This document shows, in pieces, positions 35,757 through 44,631 of a stretch of 64,000 nucleotides of DNA; positions within the stretch are counted from its first letter, which is position 1, and the number at the start of each line of letters is the position of its first letter. The stretch lies in contig JAGMBO010000010.1 in assembly GCA_023129715.1 (NCBI GenBank), positions 1 through 64,000 on the forward strand, read 5' to 3'. The notes under the pieces are model-generated. The model searched no databases. It was given only the letters and a program-made list of their open reading frames with translations, and was not told where the DNA came from. Source of the stretch: Candidatus Eiseniibacteriota bacterium. Its GTDB lineage: Bacteria; Eisenbacteria; RBG-16-71-46; CAIMUX01; WJJG01. The position numbers and the translations under genes are program-made.

Positions 35757-36740
35757 CTACTGCGATGAGAGCTCGAAGAGCACGATGCGGTTGCTATCGG
35801 GCTGACTGACGAAAACCAAGTCGCCCTCGTCGCCGACCGCGAGATGGCTCGGGGCGGTCAGCGGGGGATCGGGGTGGCTGCGCGCCGGCCAGTAGACCGT
35901 GTCGGCGAAGGCGCCATTGGCCTGAAAGCGCAGCACCCGATCATGCCCCGTATCGGTGATATAGACATACTCGGCAAATGGATCGATGGCCACATCCCGC
36001 GGTGTGCTGAGCAACCCTTCCTCCCAGCCGATCGGTTCGGGATGGGCCGGATAGGGCAGGCTGGTCGTGTCGGGCAGGATCCGCTGGACCCAGTCCTTAC
36101 CGCTGTCGGAGACCCACAAGAAGGCGCCCGCGTAGGTGAGCCCGCGGGGATCGGTGACGTAGCCGATGCCGCTGCCCTCTTCGGCGACGACGCGCAGTGG
36201 GTGCCCCCAGCGGTCATAGGAACGGATCTCGTCGCTGGTGGAGTCGGCGACGTAGATGTGCAAGCGCTCGTCGGCGGCCACGCCCGAAAGCCCCTCCCAG
36301 AGCGTGTCGGAGAAGCTGTGCAGCAGCGGTCCGCCCCAGCGATAGTAGATCTTGCAGCGCATGTCCCCGGGGTCGAGGACGATGACATAGACCGAGTCGC
36401 CCCGTGCGACCGTCGTCAACTGCGTCGGGCGGATGAGGCCCTCGAAGGCGGTGGCCATATCGGCGCTGGTCGGGGCGGTCTTGCGCGTCGTCAGGTAAGT
36501 CGCGATGCGGCTCTCTTCCTCGATGACATAGAGATAGATGCCCTCAACGGCCAGATCGCTCGGCGCCGGCAGCGTCCACTCGGCCTTGAAGTTGAACTTA
36601 CCCGGTAGCGGCGTGCGGAACTCGAGCTCCGGCTGCGGCGGGAGTTCGATCTGCTGACCGCAGGCCGTGGCCAGCAGGGCGGAGAGCGCCACGAAGAGCA
36701 CCCGGCGCAGCCGGCGGTGGTTCTCGTGGGCGCGGTCCAT
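35757..36740 (-). CDS. NHL-repeat beta-propeller lipoprotein
   Basis: A 327-residue lipoprotein with lipobox LATAC after a basic, hydrophobic signal (RRVLFVALSALLATAC). The body is a beta-propeller of NHL-type blades: PSDLAVEGIYLYVIEE, SGVAADERLHIYVADSTSDE, DPRGLTYAGAFLWVSDSGKD, TPRDVAIDPFAEYVYITDTG and PSHLAVGDEGDLVFVSQPDS. Each has the (D/P)-x-x-(L/V)-A-V start and a V-x-D-(S/T) turn. Such propellers bind ligands or partners in the envelope. The ATG at 36740 follows AAGGAGAGGC by one base; an in-frame start at 36761 is possible. It sits 14 bases after the PorV-like gene and 9 before the secreted protein gene. Confidence 0.85.
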   Translation of the reverse strand: MDRAHENHRRLRRVLFVALSALLATACGQQIELPPQPELEFRTPLPGKFNFKAEWTLPAPSDLAVEGIYLYVIEEESRIATYLTTRKTAPTSADMATAFEGLIRPTQLTTVARGDSVYVIVLDPGDMRCKIYYRWGGPLLHSFSDTLWEGLSGVAADERLHIYVADSTSDEIRSYDRWGHPLRVVAEEGSGIGYVTDPRGLTYAGAFLWVSDSGKDWVQRILPDTTSLPYPAHPEPIGWEEGLLSTPRDVAIDPFAEYVYITDTGHDRVLRFQANGAFADTVYWPARSHPDPPLTAPSHLAVGDEGDLVFVSQPDSNRIVLFELSSQ

Positions 36741-36754
36741 GCCTCTCCTTCCGC

Positions 36755-37795
36755 CTACCATGAGTAGTGCAAGCCCCAGCGGTGAATCGATCCGAAGTAG
36801 CCGCCGTCGGCGTACGCGTAATCGACATCGATCCGCGTACTACCGAACCGCATCCGCACGCCGCAGCCGGCATGCAGCTTGAGCGCATCGGCGGAAAAGT
36901 CGTAGCCCGCCCGCACGGCAAAGGCGCGCTCCATGGTCAGCTCGGCGCCGGCGCGCAGAACCTCGCGGTTGTCGGCCGGGTGGCCCACCTCGATCGAGGT
37001 CACCAGCTTCCACCGCTTGCTCTGATAGGGATCGATGCTGAAGCCGAAGCGGAAGAAGGTCGGTGGACTGAAACTCGTGTAACGGATTTCGGCATCGCTG
37101 CGCCGGCTCTCGAATTCCCCTGACGGCCGTAGGTCGGGACCGAAATTGCTGAGAGTAATGCCCATGCGGGTGTCGCGATAGCCGACGAAGTAGATCGCTC
37201 CGGCGTCGATCAGCCAGGTGGTCAGTTCGGTGCCGTCGAGTTCGGGCGCAAAGGCTTCGTGGAACAGCTTTGCGGCGACGCCGAAGCTCAGCTTGTCGGT
37301 CAGTGCCCGCGAGGCTCCCAGCGTGGCCGTCCAGGTCGAGTAGGTGAATTCGCGTCCGGTGCCCAGGGGGTGGAACTCGTCGGTCTCATCCATGGTGGCG
37401 CTCAGTCCTGCGAGACCAATGCCGATCGCCCCGCGAATCGGGGCGAAGGGCAGACAGACGACCGCCGCACCGGCGGGGATCCCAGCGGTATAGTCGACAC
37501 CGCAGAGGAGCACGCCGCGCTCACCCTCGATGCCCAGGCCGGCCGGATTCCAGAGCAGCGCGGCCGGCCCGGAGGCATACGCGCACACCGCGCCCCCCAT
37601 CCCGCTGCCGCGGGGGTCGAGCGAGACCTTCAGGAAAGAGCCCGAGGAAGTGCCTACCCGCTGCCCGCCGAGATCGGTCTGGGCGGCGGCGGGAGCGGCG
37701 GCGAGCAGGAGCCCCGCGCCCAGCAGTCCGGCCAGGACCCGGACGCGCGCCGGCGGCCTTCCCCGGGTCGGAGCTCTGTGAACGCTACCATTCAT
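36755..37795 (-). CDS. PorV/PorQ-family (UPF0164) outer-membrane protein
   Basis: A 346-residue outer-membrane beta-barrel of the PorV/UPF0164 group. It has a signal peptide (VLAGLLGAGLLLAAAPAAA-Q) and the conserved early block VGTSSGSFLKVSLDPRGSGM followed by GGAVCAYASGPAALLWNPAG, the hallmark of this family. Later features are alternating beta-strands with DLRPSG, VRAGYDFSADALKLHAGCGV and RIDVDYAYADGGYFGSIHRW, ending in aromatic residues (LHYSW). In Bacteroidetes PorV shuttles type IX cargo to the attachment complex, and PorQ has a similar fold. Its ATG overlaps the end of the TonB receptor gene by 11 bases. The protein encoded two genes downstream carries the type of sorting domain PorV recognises. 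Confidence 0.87.
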   Translation of the reverse strand: MNGSVHRAPTRGRPPARVRVLAGLLGAGLLLAAAPAAAQTDLGGQRVGTSSGSFLKVSLDPRGSGMGGAVCAYASGPAALLWNPAGLGIEGERGVLLCGVDYTAGIPAGAAVVCLPFAPIRGAIGIGLAGLSATMDETDEFHPLGTGREFTYSTWTATLGASRALTDKLSFGVAAKLFHEAFAPELDGTELTTWLIDAGAIYFVGYRDTRMGITLSNFGPDLRPSGEFESRRSDAEIRYTSFSPPTFFRFGFSIDPYQSKRWKLVTSIEVGHPADNREVLRAGAELTMERAFAVRAGYDFSADALKLHAGCGVRMRFGSTRIDVDYAYADGGYFGSIHRWGLHYSW

Positions 37796-40700
37796 AGCGG
37801 ATTCCCACGCGGAAGGTCCGCGGCTTCGAGTAGTAGCTCGGACTGGCCAATTGATAGTAGGAGGTCTGGTAGTCGGCGAGGATGCCTCCGGCCACGTCGG
37901 CGGCATAGGCGTCGACCAAGATCTGATCGGGATCCTCGCCGTCGTGGTTGCGGCGGTAGTTCTCCATGTAGGTCTCGACGGCGCGCGGCACCTCCTCGGC
38001 GAGATAGGCGCGGTAGCTGTTGGGGTTCTCCCACGGATCGATCAGGCTGCCCTCGCCGGGAACATACTTCGCTCCGGTGACCCAGTCGAAGCTCAGCGGA
38101 GTCTGGTAGTTGAAGACATTGAACACCTGGAAGGAGAGCTCGAAGCGCCGGGTGGCGAGTCGGAACCCCTTGGCCAGTGAGAGATCGCAGGTTATGTCGC
38201 TCGGCCCGCTGCGTGAATAGGCGTCGCCGACGTCTTCACCGAATGCGCTCTTCGGTGTATAGGGGCGACCCGAGCGGACCATGAAATAGAGCTTGGCGCT
38301 GAGATCCTGGGGCCAGCGCAAGCCGAGCCAATGCGGCGGCTCCTCGTCTTCCCTGACGCGCAGATTGAGTTGCGCCGTCAGCTTGTGGGGGCGGTGCCAC
38401 CACAAGAACTCCTCGCCCAGCACCGGCTCGCGCGAATCCCCGCCCGTCTCCTGGATCAGCTTCGACTTGTTGGCGTCCGAGCTCTTCCCCTTGGATGTCG
38501 AGAACGTGTAGGAGAGCGAACCCGAAACGTAGTTCTGGCGGTTGCGGTGCAGGCTGACTTCGATCCCGCGGGAGCGGGCATAGTCCATGTTCCAGTACAT
38601 GAAGAATTCGCTGCGTCGCGTCTCGCGTTCCCGGAGTTCGAGCCGCGTCGTCGTTGGATAGTCGTACATATCTTTCCAGAAGACGCTCAGCTTGGCGGCC
38701 AGGATGTCGGTGAACTGGTACTCACCGCCGACTTCGTAGGAGACCGAGATCTGGGGATTGAGCGCCGGGTTGCCGATGCGGGGATATTCCTCGCCCGACT
38801 GCGAGCTCGACTTGGCATAGACGAAGTAGTAGGGGGGGCGTTGGCTGTAGTGGCCGTAGTTGAAGAAGATGTGCGCCCGTTGATTGATGGGGAAGGAAAC
38901 CGCCAGGCGCGGACTCAGATGGCCCTTGAAACGGTGGCCGAAGAGCTCGTGGGTCTCGTTGTAGAACTTCTCGCGCAAGGCCTGCGTCATGTGGGGGCCG
39001 GTCTGCAGATCGAGAGCCCGGCGGATCTGATGGCCGGGGAACCAATAATCATAGGTTACCCCGGCGTTGATCGTCATCCCCTCGTGCTCGAAGTGGTCCT
39101 GGATGAAGAAATTGCCCGCGTTGGGCGTGACCTGAAAGAGGTCGTATTCGTCGCCCAAGGGCAGGCTTCGATCATCGGGCGTGCCCTGGCGCGAGGTGTC
39201 GGGATCGATGTAGACCGTGTGGGCGTTCAGCGCCATGTATTGGACGTCGTGGTACTCTGCATTGAGGCCCCATTCGACATTGTGGGCCCCGAGCACGTGC
39301 GACCATTCGTTGGCCAAGCCCCAGACGATGACGAAGCGATCGCGCCAGTCCTGAGCATCTCCGACGTCGACGAAGTAGGGGGTGTTCTCGATGCCGGAAT
39401 CATCGGGAATCTCATTGTCTCGCGAGGCGTCGTAGTCGCTGTAGTCCTTCCCGTCGACATCCTTGTGCTGCCCGGAGTAGTGGCGCCACAGGCGCACCGT
39501 CGTCCGGGTGTTGAGTCCCAGGCTGCGATTCCAGATCAGACTGAGGATGTTGACGTCGTTGCTCACCGTGTAGTGATGATCCAGGCGCGGCGCCCACGCC
39601 CAGGGGAAGTTGCTCACATTGCGATCGATGTCTCCGATGTCGGGGTTGCCCCAGTCCTGGGTGATGCTCAGTGTCTTGGTCCAGGAAAGAGAGAGCTTGT
39701 TGTTGGCATCCGCCTTCCAGGCAGTCTTGAAGAGCGCCCGCCAGCGGTTCTCGGCCAGGGGGGCGAAGAACTGCCCGTAACTGAAGGTGTGCCCGAGGAT
39801 CTCATCGCTGAGCGAGGGGGAGAGGTGCGGACTGCCCTTCACGTCGCGAATGCTCGGGAGATAGCCGTTGGAGAGCTCGGCCGAGAGGCTTGCGTAGAAG
39901 GTGACGTCGGGGCGCTCGTCGCCGAAGCGCTCGAGAATGGGGGCCAGCAGCACGTTGGGCCCGCCCAGCTCGAGATTGCCCTGGTGGACGTTGTGGGCGC
40001 CGACCAGCAGATCGCTTGCGTAGCTCACCGATCCGTGCCAGCGCTGGCTGCCCTCCTTGAGTCGGGTCTCGACGACGCCCGACATCGCCTGGCTGTAGCG
40101 GGCGCTGAACCCGCCGGTCATCACCTTGACGTCGGTGGCCGACTGAGCCGCAACTTCCCTGCCCATCGATTGGCCGGAGAGCAGGTCCCGCACCTTGACC
40201 CCGTCGATGACGAAGAGGCTCTCCTCGGCGCGCCCGCCGCGGAAGTGCAGCCCGCGCTCGTCGCGGACGATGCCCGGCTGTTGCTCGACGATCGCATCGA
40301 GCGTCGGCGATTGGGTGATCATCGATTGGAGGTCGTGGGTACTCAGGTCGTGGGAGGTCGAGGTCTTGTGGATATCGATCAGGGGACGCGCGGCGCGGAT
40401 CTCGATCGTCTCCAGCGAGGTGACGACCGTCGGGGTGAGGCGCAGGGTCAGACTGACCCCCTCGTCGGCTACAACGGTCAGGCGTCGCTCGACGGCCTCG
40501 TACCCCATGAAGGTGACGCGCAGCAGGTGCTCGCCGGCGGGCACCGCTTCCAACGTGAAGGTGCCGTCCTCATGCGAGATCGTTCCCAGCGAGGTGCCGG
40601 CCAGAACGACGTTGGCCGGGGAAAGCGGTCGGCCGGTCTGCTCGGCGAGGATGCGCCCGGTGATCACTCCGGTCGCGGTCGGATCGTCCGCCTGGGATGG

Positions 40701-40841
40701 GGCGGGGGGTGCGGCGATCACGATCAGGACGAGCGCCAAGAGGAACGCTCGGCCCCAGCGTGCCCACCTAGGCGGCTTGATCGGTGCCGCCGGTCGGGAA
40801 GTGGGGACGCCCGCCCACGCGTCCCGGCATCGCATGCTCAT
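37785..40841 (-). CDS. TonB-dependent receptor with carboxypeptidase-like domain
   Basis: A 1018-residue outer-membrane receptor, first gene of the five-gene surface operon. After a long basic N-region and signal core (FLLALVLIVIAAPPAPSQA) comes a carboxypeptidase-regulatory-like domain (GVITGRILAEQTGRPLSPAN, ISHEDGTFTLEAVPAGEHLL). The plug domain has SLETIEIRAARPLIDI, SPTLDAIVEQQPGIV, HFRGGRAEESLFVIDGVKVR and SGVVETRLKEG. A long beta-barrel follows with FRVGIRYEW at the very end, as in SusC/TBDT families. It lacks a clear TonB box. The start at 40841 follows AAGGAAGG; a GTG at 40865 is possible. No SusD-like gene is adjacent, and the substrate is unknown. Confidence 0.9.
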   Translation of the reverse strand: MSMRCRDAWAGVPTSRPAAPIKPPRWARWGRAFLLALVLIVIAAPPAPSQADDPTATGVITGRILAEQTGRPLSPANVVLAGTSLGTISHEDGTFTLEAVPAGEHLLRVTFMGYEAVERRLTVVADEGVSLTLRLTPTVVTSLETIEIRAARPLIDIHKTSTSHDLSTHDLQSMITQSPTLDAIVEQQPGIVRDERGLHFRGGRAEESLFVIDGVKVRDLLSGQSMGREVAAQSATDVKVMTGGFSARYSQAMSGVVETRLKEGSQRWHGSVSYASDLLVGAHNVHQGNLELGGPNVLLAPILERFGDERPDVTFYASLSAELSNGYLPSIRDVKGSPHLSPSLSDEILGHTFSYGQFFAPLAENRWRALFKTAWKADANNKLSLSWTKTLSITQDWGNPDIGDIDRNVSNFPWAWAPRLDHHYTVSNDVNILSLIWNRSLGLNTRTTVRLWRHYSGQHKDVDGKDYSDYDASRDNEIPDDSGIENTPYFVDVGDAQDWRDRFVIVWGLANEWSHVLGAHNVEWGLNAEYHDVQYMALNAHTVYIDPDTSRQGTPDDRSLPLGDEYDLFQVTPNAGNFFIQDHFEHEGMTINAGVTYDYWFPGHQIRRALDLQTGPHMTQALREKFYNETHELFGHRFKGHLSPRLAVSFPINQRAHIFFNYGHYSQRPPYYFVYAKSSSQSGEEYPRIGNPALNPQISVSYEVGGEYQFTDILAAKLSVFWKDMYDYPTTTRLELRERETRRSEFFMYWNMDYARSRGIEVSLHRNRQNYVSGSLSYTFSTSKGKSSDANKSKLIQETGGDSREPVLGEEFLWWHRPHKLTAQLNLRVREDEEPPHWLGLRWPQDLSAKLYFMVRSGRPYTPKSAFGEDVGDAYSRSGPSDITCDLSLAKGFRLATRRFELSFQVFNVFNYQTPLSFDWVTGAKYVPGEGSLIDPWENPNSYRAYLAEEVPRAVETYMENYRRNHDGEDPDQILVDAYAADVAGGILADYQTSYYQLASPSYYSKPRTFRVGIRYEW

Positions 40842-40937
40842 CGCCTCGGCCTTCCTTGCCGTCACGCGGTGTTCTGGAATTCCCGCCGAACCGTAGCAAC
40901 CAGCTGCGGGATGGTCAAGTGCAAGCCCTCGTTCTGC

Positions 40938-41372
40938 TCAGGGACCTGCGGCCGGTGGCTGGAAGCTGACGAAGGCATCGGGCATCAGTTCCCCGATGGT
41001 GAAGCGCTGGGGTGTTCCCGTCCCCCGCTGGAGGAGCAGTGGAGCCTCGGGGGCCAGCTCGTGCCAGACCTGTAGGCACTGACCGCAGGGGTGGGCGCCG
41101 GCGGCGGCCGGCACCCAGAGCACGAGCGTGACAACGGTGGCATCCGTCGCCGCCCGCGCCGCGCACAGGGCGATCTGCTCGGCGCAGACCGAGAGACCGG
41201 TCGCGGTTTCCAGACGGACGGCGATGCCGGGAAACAGCTTCCCATCGGCGGTTATGGCGACGGCCCCGGTGCGCTCGCGGGGAGGGCCGGCCGCGCGGCG
41301 CGCATGGTCGCGGGCCATCCGCAGGTGCTCCTGATCACTCGTGCCGATGGGGCTCGGGTCATGAATCGCCAT
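40938..41372 (-). CDS. cytidine deaminase-like protein
   Basis: A 144-residue protein of the cytidine deaminase fold. The catalytic zinc motif is split as usual: SVCAEQIALCAAR (C-A-E) at about residue 70 and HPCGQCLQV (P-C-x-x-C) at about residue 107. The N-terminal substrate-binding segment usually seen before them (F-x-V-G-A, N-x-E-N) is poorly conserved: here it reads TGAVAITADGKLFPGIAVRL, then ETATG. So it may act on a different nucleoside or base. The ATG at 41372 follows GGAG by seven bases and overlaps the end of dus by 14 bases. Confidence 0.8.
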   Translation of the reverse strand: MAIHDPSPIGTSDQEHLRMARDHARRAAGPPRERTGAVAITADGKLFPGIAVRLETATGLSVCAEQIALCAARAATDATVVTLVLWVPAAAGAHPCGQCLQVWHELAPEAPLLLQRGTGTPQRFTIGELMPDAFVSFQPPAAGP

Positions 41373-42342
41373 CTCGTGTCTCCTGCACCGCCTCACCGTC
41401 GGCCAGCACACGGACCACGGCGGCGATCGATTCCGGTGTCATCAGCGCGGCGCGTAGGCGCGCCGCGCCGGGAAGGTGTTTCAGATACCCGCGGTAGTGC
41501 TTGCGCATCTCGATGACCGCGCGCCGCTCGCCCTTCTCCTCGGCCGCCTCGCGCAGATGGACGAGCATGACGGCGACGCGCTCGGCGTAGGATGGGGGGG
41601 GCGGAGAAACACCCGTGCGAAGATAATGACGTGTTCGGGCAAAGATCCAAGGGTTTCCCATCGCCCCCCGTCCAATCATCACCGCATCGCAGCCCGTCTC
41701 CCGAAACATCCGCTCCGCGTCGGCCGGCTCCCGGACATCGCCGTTGCCGATCACCGGAAGCGAAACCGCGCGCTTGACGCGGGCGATCCAACTCCAGTCG
41801 GCAGTCCCCCGGAAGCGTTGGCAGCGGGTGCGGGCGTGAACCGTGATTGCCGCCACACCGGCCCGCTCGAGACGGGCGGCGACATCGAGCACGTTGATCG
41901 TACCCATGTCCCAGCCGAGACGCACTTTGGCGGTGACGGGCAGGTCGACCGCGGCGACCACGGCGCGGGCCATCTCCTCCAAGAGGTCGGGCGTGCGCAA
42001 CAGTCCTGCGCCGCCCCCCTTGCCGGCCACCTTGCGCGCGGGACAGCCGAAGTTGAGATCGACGATCTCCGGTTCGGCCTGCTGGGCGAGACGCGCCGCG
42101 GCGACGACCGAGTCGATCCGGCTGCCGAAGACCTGGATTGCGATGGGATGCTCGGCGGGCAGGATCCGCAGCTTGGCGAAGCTCTTGGCCGCCCCGTGCA
42201 CGAGTCCTTCCGCCGAGACGAACTCGCTGAAGACCAGATCGGCGCCATGCCGGCGGGCGAGGCGCCGGAAGGGGCCGTCGGTGATGTCCTCGAGAGGGGC
42301 TAACACCAGGGGATGGTCACCATCGAGACCGGGAAGTGCCAT
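41359..42342 (-). CDS. tRNA-dihydrouridine synthase (DusB-like)
   Basis: A 327-residue flavin enzyme that reduces uridine to dihydrouridine in tRNA. The TIM-barrel start is VLAPLEDITDGPFRRLARR; then come IQVFGSR, the family block VDLNFGCPARKVAGKGGGAG with the catalytic Cys, VTAKVRLGW, ITVHARTRCQRFRGTADW, VIGNGDV and VMIGRGAMGNPWIF. A C-terminal helical region with HYRGYLKHLPGA follows. Most Dus proteins have M-x-(G/D)-x-T, which reads L-E-D-I-T here. The ATG at 42342 is five bases after the peptidase stop, so the M42 peptidase, dus and cda genes look like one operon. Confidence 0.92.
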   Translation of the reverse strand: MALPGLDGDHPLVLAPLEDITDGPFRRLARRHGADLVFSEFVSAEGLVHGAAKSFAKLRILPAEHPIAIQVFGSRIDSVVAAARLAQQAEPEIVDLNFGCPARKVAGKGGGAGLLRTPDLLEEMARAVVAAVDLPVTAKVRLGWDMGTINVLDVAARLERAGVAAITVHARTRCQRFRGTADWSWIARVKRAVSLPVIGNGDVREPADAERMFRETGCDAVMIGRGAMGNPWIFARTRHYLRTGVSPPPPSYAERVAVMLVHLREAAEEKGERRAVIEMRKHYRGYLKHLPGAARLRAALMTPESIAAVVRVLADGEAVQETRDGDS

Positions 42343-42347
42343 GGCCG

Positions 42348-43481
42348 CTACCTCGCCTCGTCCCAGGGGACCGGGGCCGCCGACACGCTGGCCCGCAGTT
42401 GCGCCTCGGCGCGGGCGAGGGCGGCCACCAGGCGCGCCGGATCGCAGGCCCGCTCTCCCTCTCCCGGTCGCCGGCGCCGGGTGGCCAGCGCGAAGAGCAA
42501 GGCCAGGGCCGCCCGCAGATCGCGCAGGTCGATCCGCTCGGCGGCAACCCCCCGCGGCCCCATGTTGTGGTAGTTGGCGAGTGGGATCGCCAGCCCGGCG
42601 GTGCGGTAGCCGAAGGCGGCGAAGGATGATGCCTCGCAGGTTCCGCCGTCCATGAGACATCGTTGCACCCGGAACCCAGGGTGGCGGGCGGAGAGTTCCG
42701 CGGCGGCGGCGAGGATCAGTTGCTGGATCCCGGGGTCGCAGGCCGCGATCTTGTCGCCCAGCCGCACGACCGGCCCGGCACCCCGCCGGGCGCAGGGGAG
42801 TTCACGGCTGGTTTCGATCGAGAGGATCGGGTGGTCGCCGGGGATGATTGCCGCTCGGGCGAGGGCGGTTGCGCCGAGGAGGCCTGCCTCCTCGGCCCGC
42901 GTGTAGACGACGGTGACCGCGGCGGAGGCCTCGGCGCGCACGAGCGACTCGAGGGTGGCCGCCAGCAAGGCGCACCCGATCAGATCATCGGCAGCGCGGG
43001 TGATGATCGCGTTGCCGACGCGGCGGAAGGCGGGCAGGTCCCAGGTTCCGAGATCGCCGGGCGCGAGCGCGCCGGCGGCATCGATCCAGAGCGTTTCGAC
43101 CCTGGCGGTGGTGCCGCTCTGCCTGATGCGGGTGATGCGGCCGCCGACGGATCGCGCGCCGACGGGATGCACTCGCACGCGCCCCCCGCGGAAGTACGCG
43201 GGTGCCACCCGCCCAAACCAACGAGCCCGACAGCGCTGCCCGGCGACGTGGGTGATCACGAAGCCGGGGTGATCGGCATGGGCGATCAGCACCCAGGCGG
43301 GTCCCCGCCGGCGGTGGCGGTAGCGCACATGGAGATTGCCCCAGCGGTCTTGGGCGGCGGGCAGCCCCAGGCGGGCGGCGTGCTCACGCAGGAAACCGAG
43401 CACGCGATGCTCGTGGAAGCTCGCTGTGGGCAGGGAGCAGACCTGTTTGGATAGCGTTAGCAGGCGTCCGGTTCCCAGCAT
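42348..43481 (-). CDS. M42-family metallopeptidase (aminopeptidase-like)
   Basis: A 377-residue peptidase of the M42 (glutamyl aminopeptidase/FrvX) group. Metal- and substrate-binding landmarks are in order: LIAHADHPGFVITHV (first His/Asp), NAIITRAADDLIGCALLAAT (bridging Asp), VVYTRAEEAGLLGATALARA (catalytic Glu), ILSIETS, RCLMDGGTCEASSF and LANYHNMG (final His). M42 enzymes form tetrahedral dodecamers that remove N-terminal residues from short peptides. The FrvX-type middle domain (residues about 85-145) is intact. It is the 5' gene of a run that includes dus and cda, and it diverges from the SirB1-like gene. Confidence 0.9.
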   Translation of the reverse strand: MLGTGRLLTLSKQVCSLPTASFHEHRVLGFLREHAARLGLPAAQDRWGNLHVRYRHRRRGPAWVLIAHADHPGFVITHVAGQRCRARWFGRVAPAYFRGGRVRVHPVGARSVGGRITRIRQSGTTARVETLWIDAAGALAPGDLGTWDLPAFRRVGNAIITRAADDLIGCALLAATLESLVRAEASAAVTVVYTRAEEAGLLGATALARAAIIPGDHPILSIETSRELPCARRGAGPVVRLGDKIAACDPGIQQLILAAAAELSARHPGFRVQRCLMDGGTCEASSFAAFGYRTAGLAIPLANYHNMGPRGVAAERIDLRDLRAALALLFALATRRRRPGEGERACDPARLVAALARAEAQLRASVSAAPVPWDEAR

Positions 43482-43698
43482 GCAGGCATCCTCGCTATAC
43501 TCGTAGTGCTCAGTGCGGCAATCGAATGCCGCCTCACGATGATACCGGCCGGGGGCACCGGCTGCCAGGAGGGAACGGGATACTCAATCGGGGGGTTGTT
43601 ACGGTTCGGAGGGCTCTGCTAGGCTCGCTAACGAGTCTGCCCCTCCGAGCGCCGGGCGGGGTGCGCGGCGGCGAAGGCGGGGCAGTGGAGAGCAGCGG

Positions 43699-44631
43699 AT
43701 GACCGATCGCGTGGGACAGGTCCGGGGTAGGGAAAGCGCGAGCTCCGTCGAGCGGCGAGGCCGGGATTCGGCGCGCGAGATTCGCGCCCTGATCTCATTG
43801 CTCGCTGATGACGACAGCCGCATCATCGCCATGGTGTGGGAGAATCTCCTGCGTCTCGGCGCCGTGGCGCTGCCCTATCTGACCGAGGCGGGCGAGGACT
43901 CCGATCCGCGCCTGCGCATCCGGGCGCGGCACATCAGGCAGCGCATTCATCTCGAGCAGATGGAGCGCCGGTTTCGCCGCCTGGCCTCGCGGCGGGGGGG
44001 AGGCTTCGATCTGGAGATGGGGCTCTCCCTGGTTGCCCGCATCGAATACCCCGATCTCGACCGGCGCCTGATCGCGACCCAACTCGACGAGTTGGCCGAT
44101 GGTGTCCGCCCGCAGCTACCCATCGAAGCCTCGCCGCAGGAGAGGATACGCATCCTCAGCCGCTATCTGTTCGACGATGTCGGCTTCCGGGGCAACCGCG
44201 AGAACTACTACGATCCCGACAATAGCTTCATCAACAAGGTGCTCGAGCGGCGTCGCGGGATTCCGATCTCACTGGCGGCGATTACGATCCTTGTCGGACG
44301 GCGGGTCGGTCTACCGCTGTATGCCGTCGGGTTTCCCAAGCACTTCCTCGTCAAGTACCAGGATGCGGCCACCGAGATCTTCTTCGATCCCTTCCATGGC
44401 GGCCGCATCTTGAGTCCCGGCGAATGCACGCAGATCCTGGCGAGCGAGGGCTACTACGTCCGCGAGCGCTTCATTGCCGAGTACCTGGCGATCGCCTCGC
44501 CACGGGAGCTGATCATCCGGATGTTGCGCAACCTGATTCTGATCTATTCGAAGGTGCGCGACAAACGCAAGGTCCGGCGCCTGATCCGCTACGTCGAGGT
44601 CTTGCGCACACGCCCCCGGGCACGCCGCTAG
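43699..44631 (+). CDS. SirB1/transglutaminase-like family protein
   Basis: A 310-residue protein with a charged, helical N-terminal third (RALISLLADDDSRIIAMVWE, a HEAT-like pair). The SirB1 N-terminal (transglutaminase-like) domain follows with FDLEMGLSLVARIEYPDLDR, YLFDDVGFRGNRENYYDPDN and SFINKVLERRRGIPISLAAI. Later are LYAVGFPKHFLVKY and IFFDPFHGGRILSPGE. The R-R-G-(I/N)-P-(I/V)-S-L and the G-x-P-x-H-F motifs are the family's signature; the transglutaminase Cys is absent, as in many SirB1 proteins. Its function is unknown; homologues exist near peptide-chain-release genes in other bacteria. Confidence 0.85.
   Translation: MTDRVGQVRGRESASSVERRGRDSAREIRALISLLADDDSRIIAMVWENLLRLGAVALPYLTEAGEDSDPRLRIRARHIRQRIHLEQMERRFRRLASRRGGGFDLEMGLSLVARIEYPDLDRRLIATQLDELADGVRPQLPIEASPQERIRILSRYLFDDVGFRGNRENYYDPDNSFINKVLERRRGIPISLAAITILVGRRVGLPLYAVGFPKHFLVKYQDAATEIFFDPFHGGRILSPGECTQILASEGYYVRERFIAEYLAIASPRELIIRMLRNLILIYSKVRDKRKVRRLIRYVEVLRTRPRARR

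Noticed and set aside
37785-40841. SusC/SusD-type glycan uptake locus
   Set aside because: The receptor has a carboxypeptidase-like domain, but no SusD-like lipoprotein or glycoside hydrolase is adjacent.
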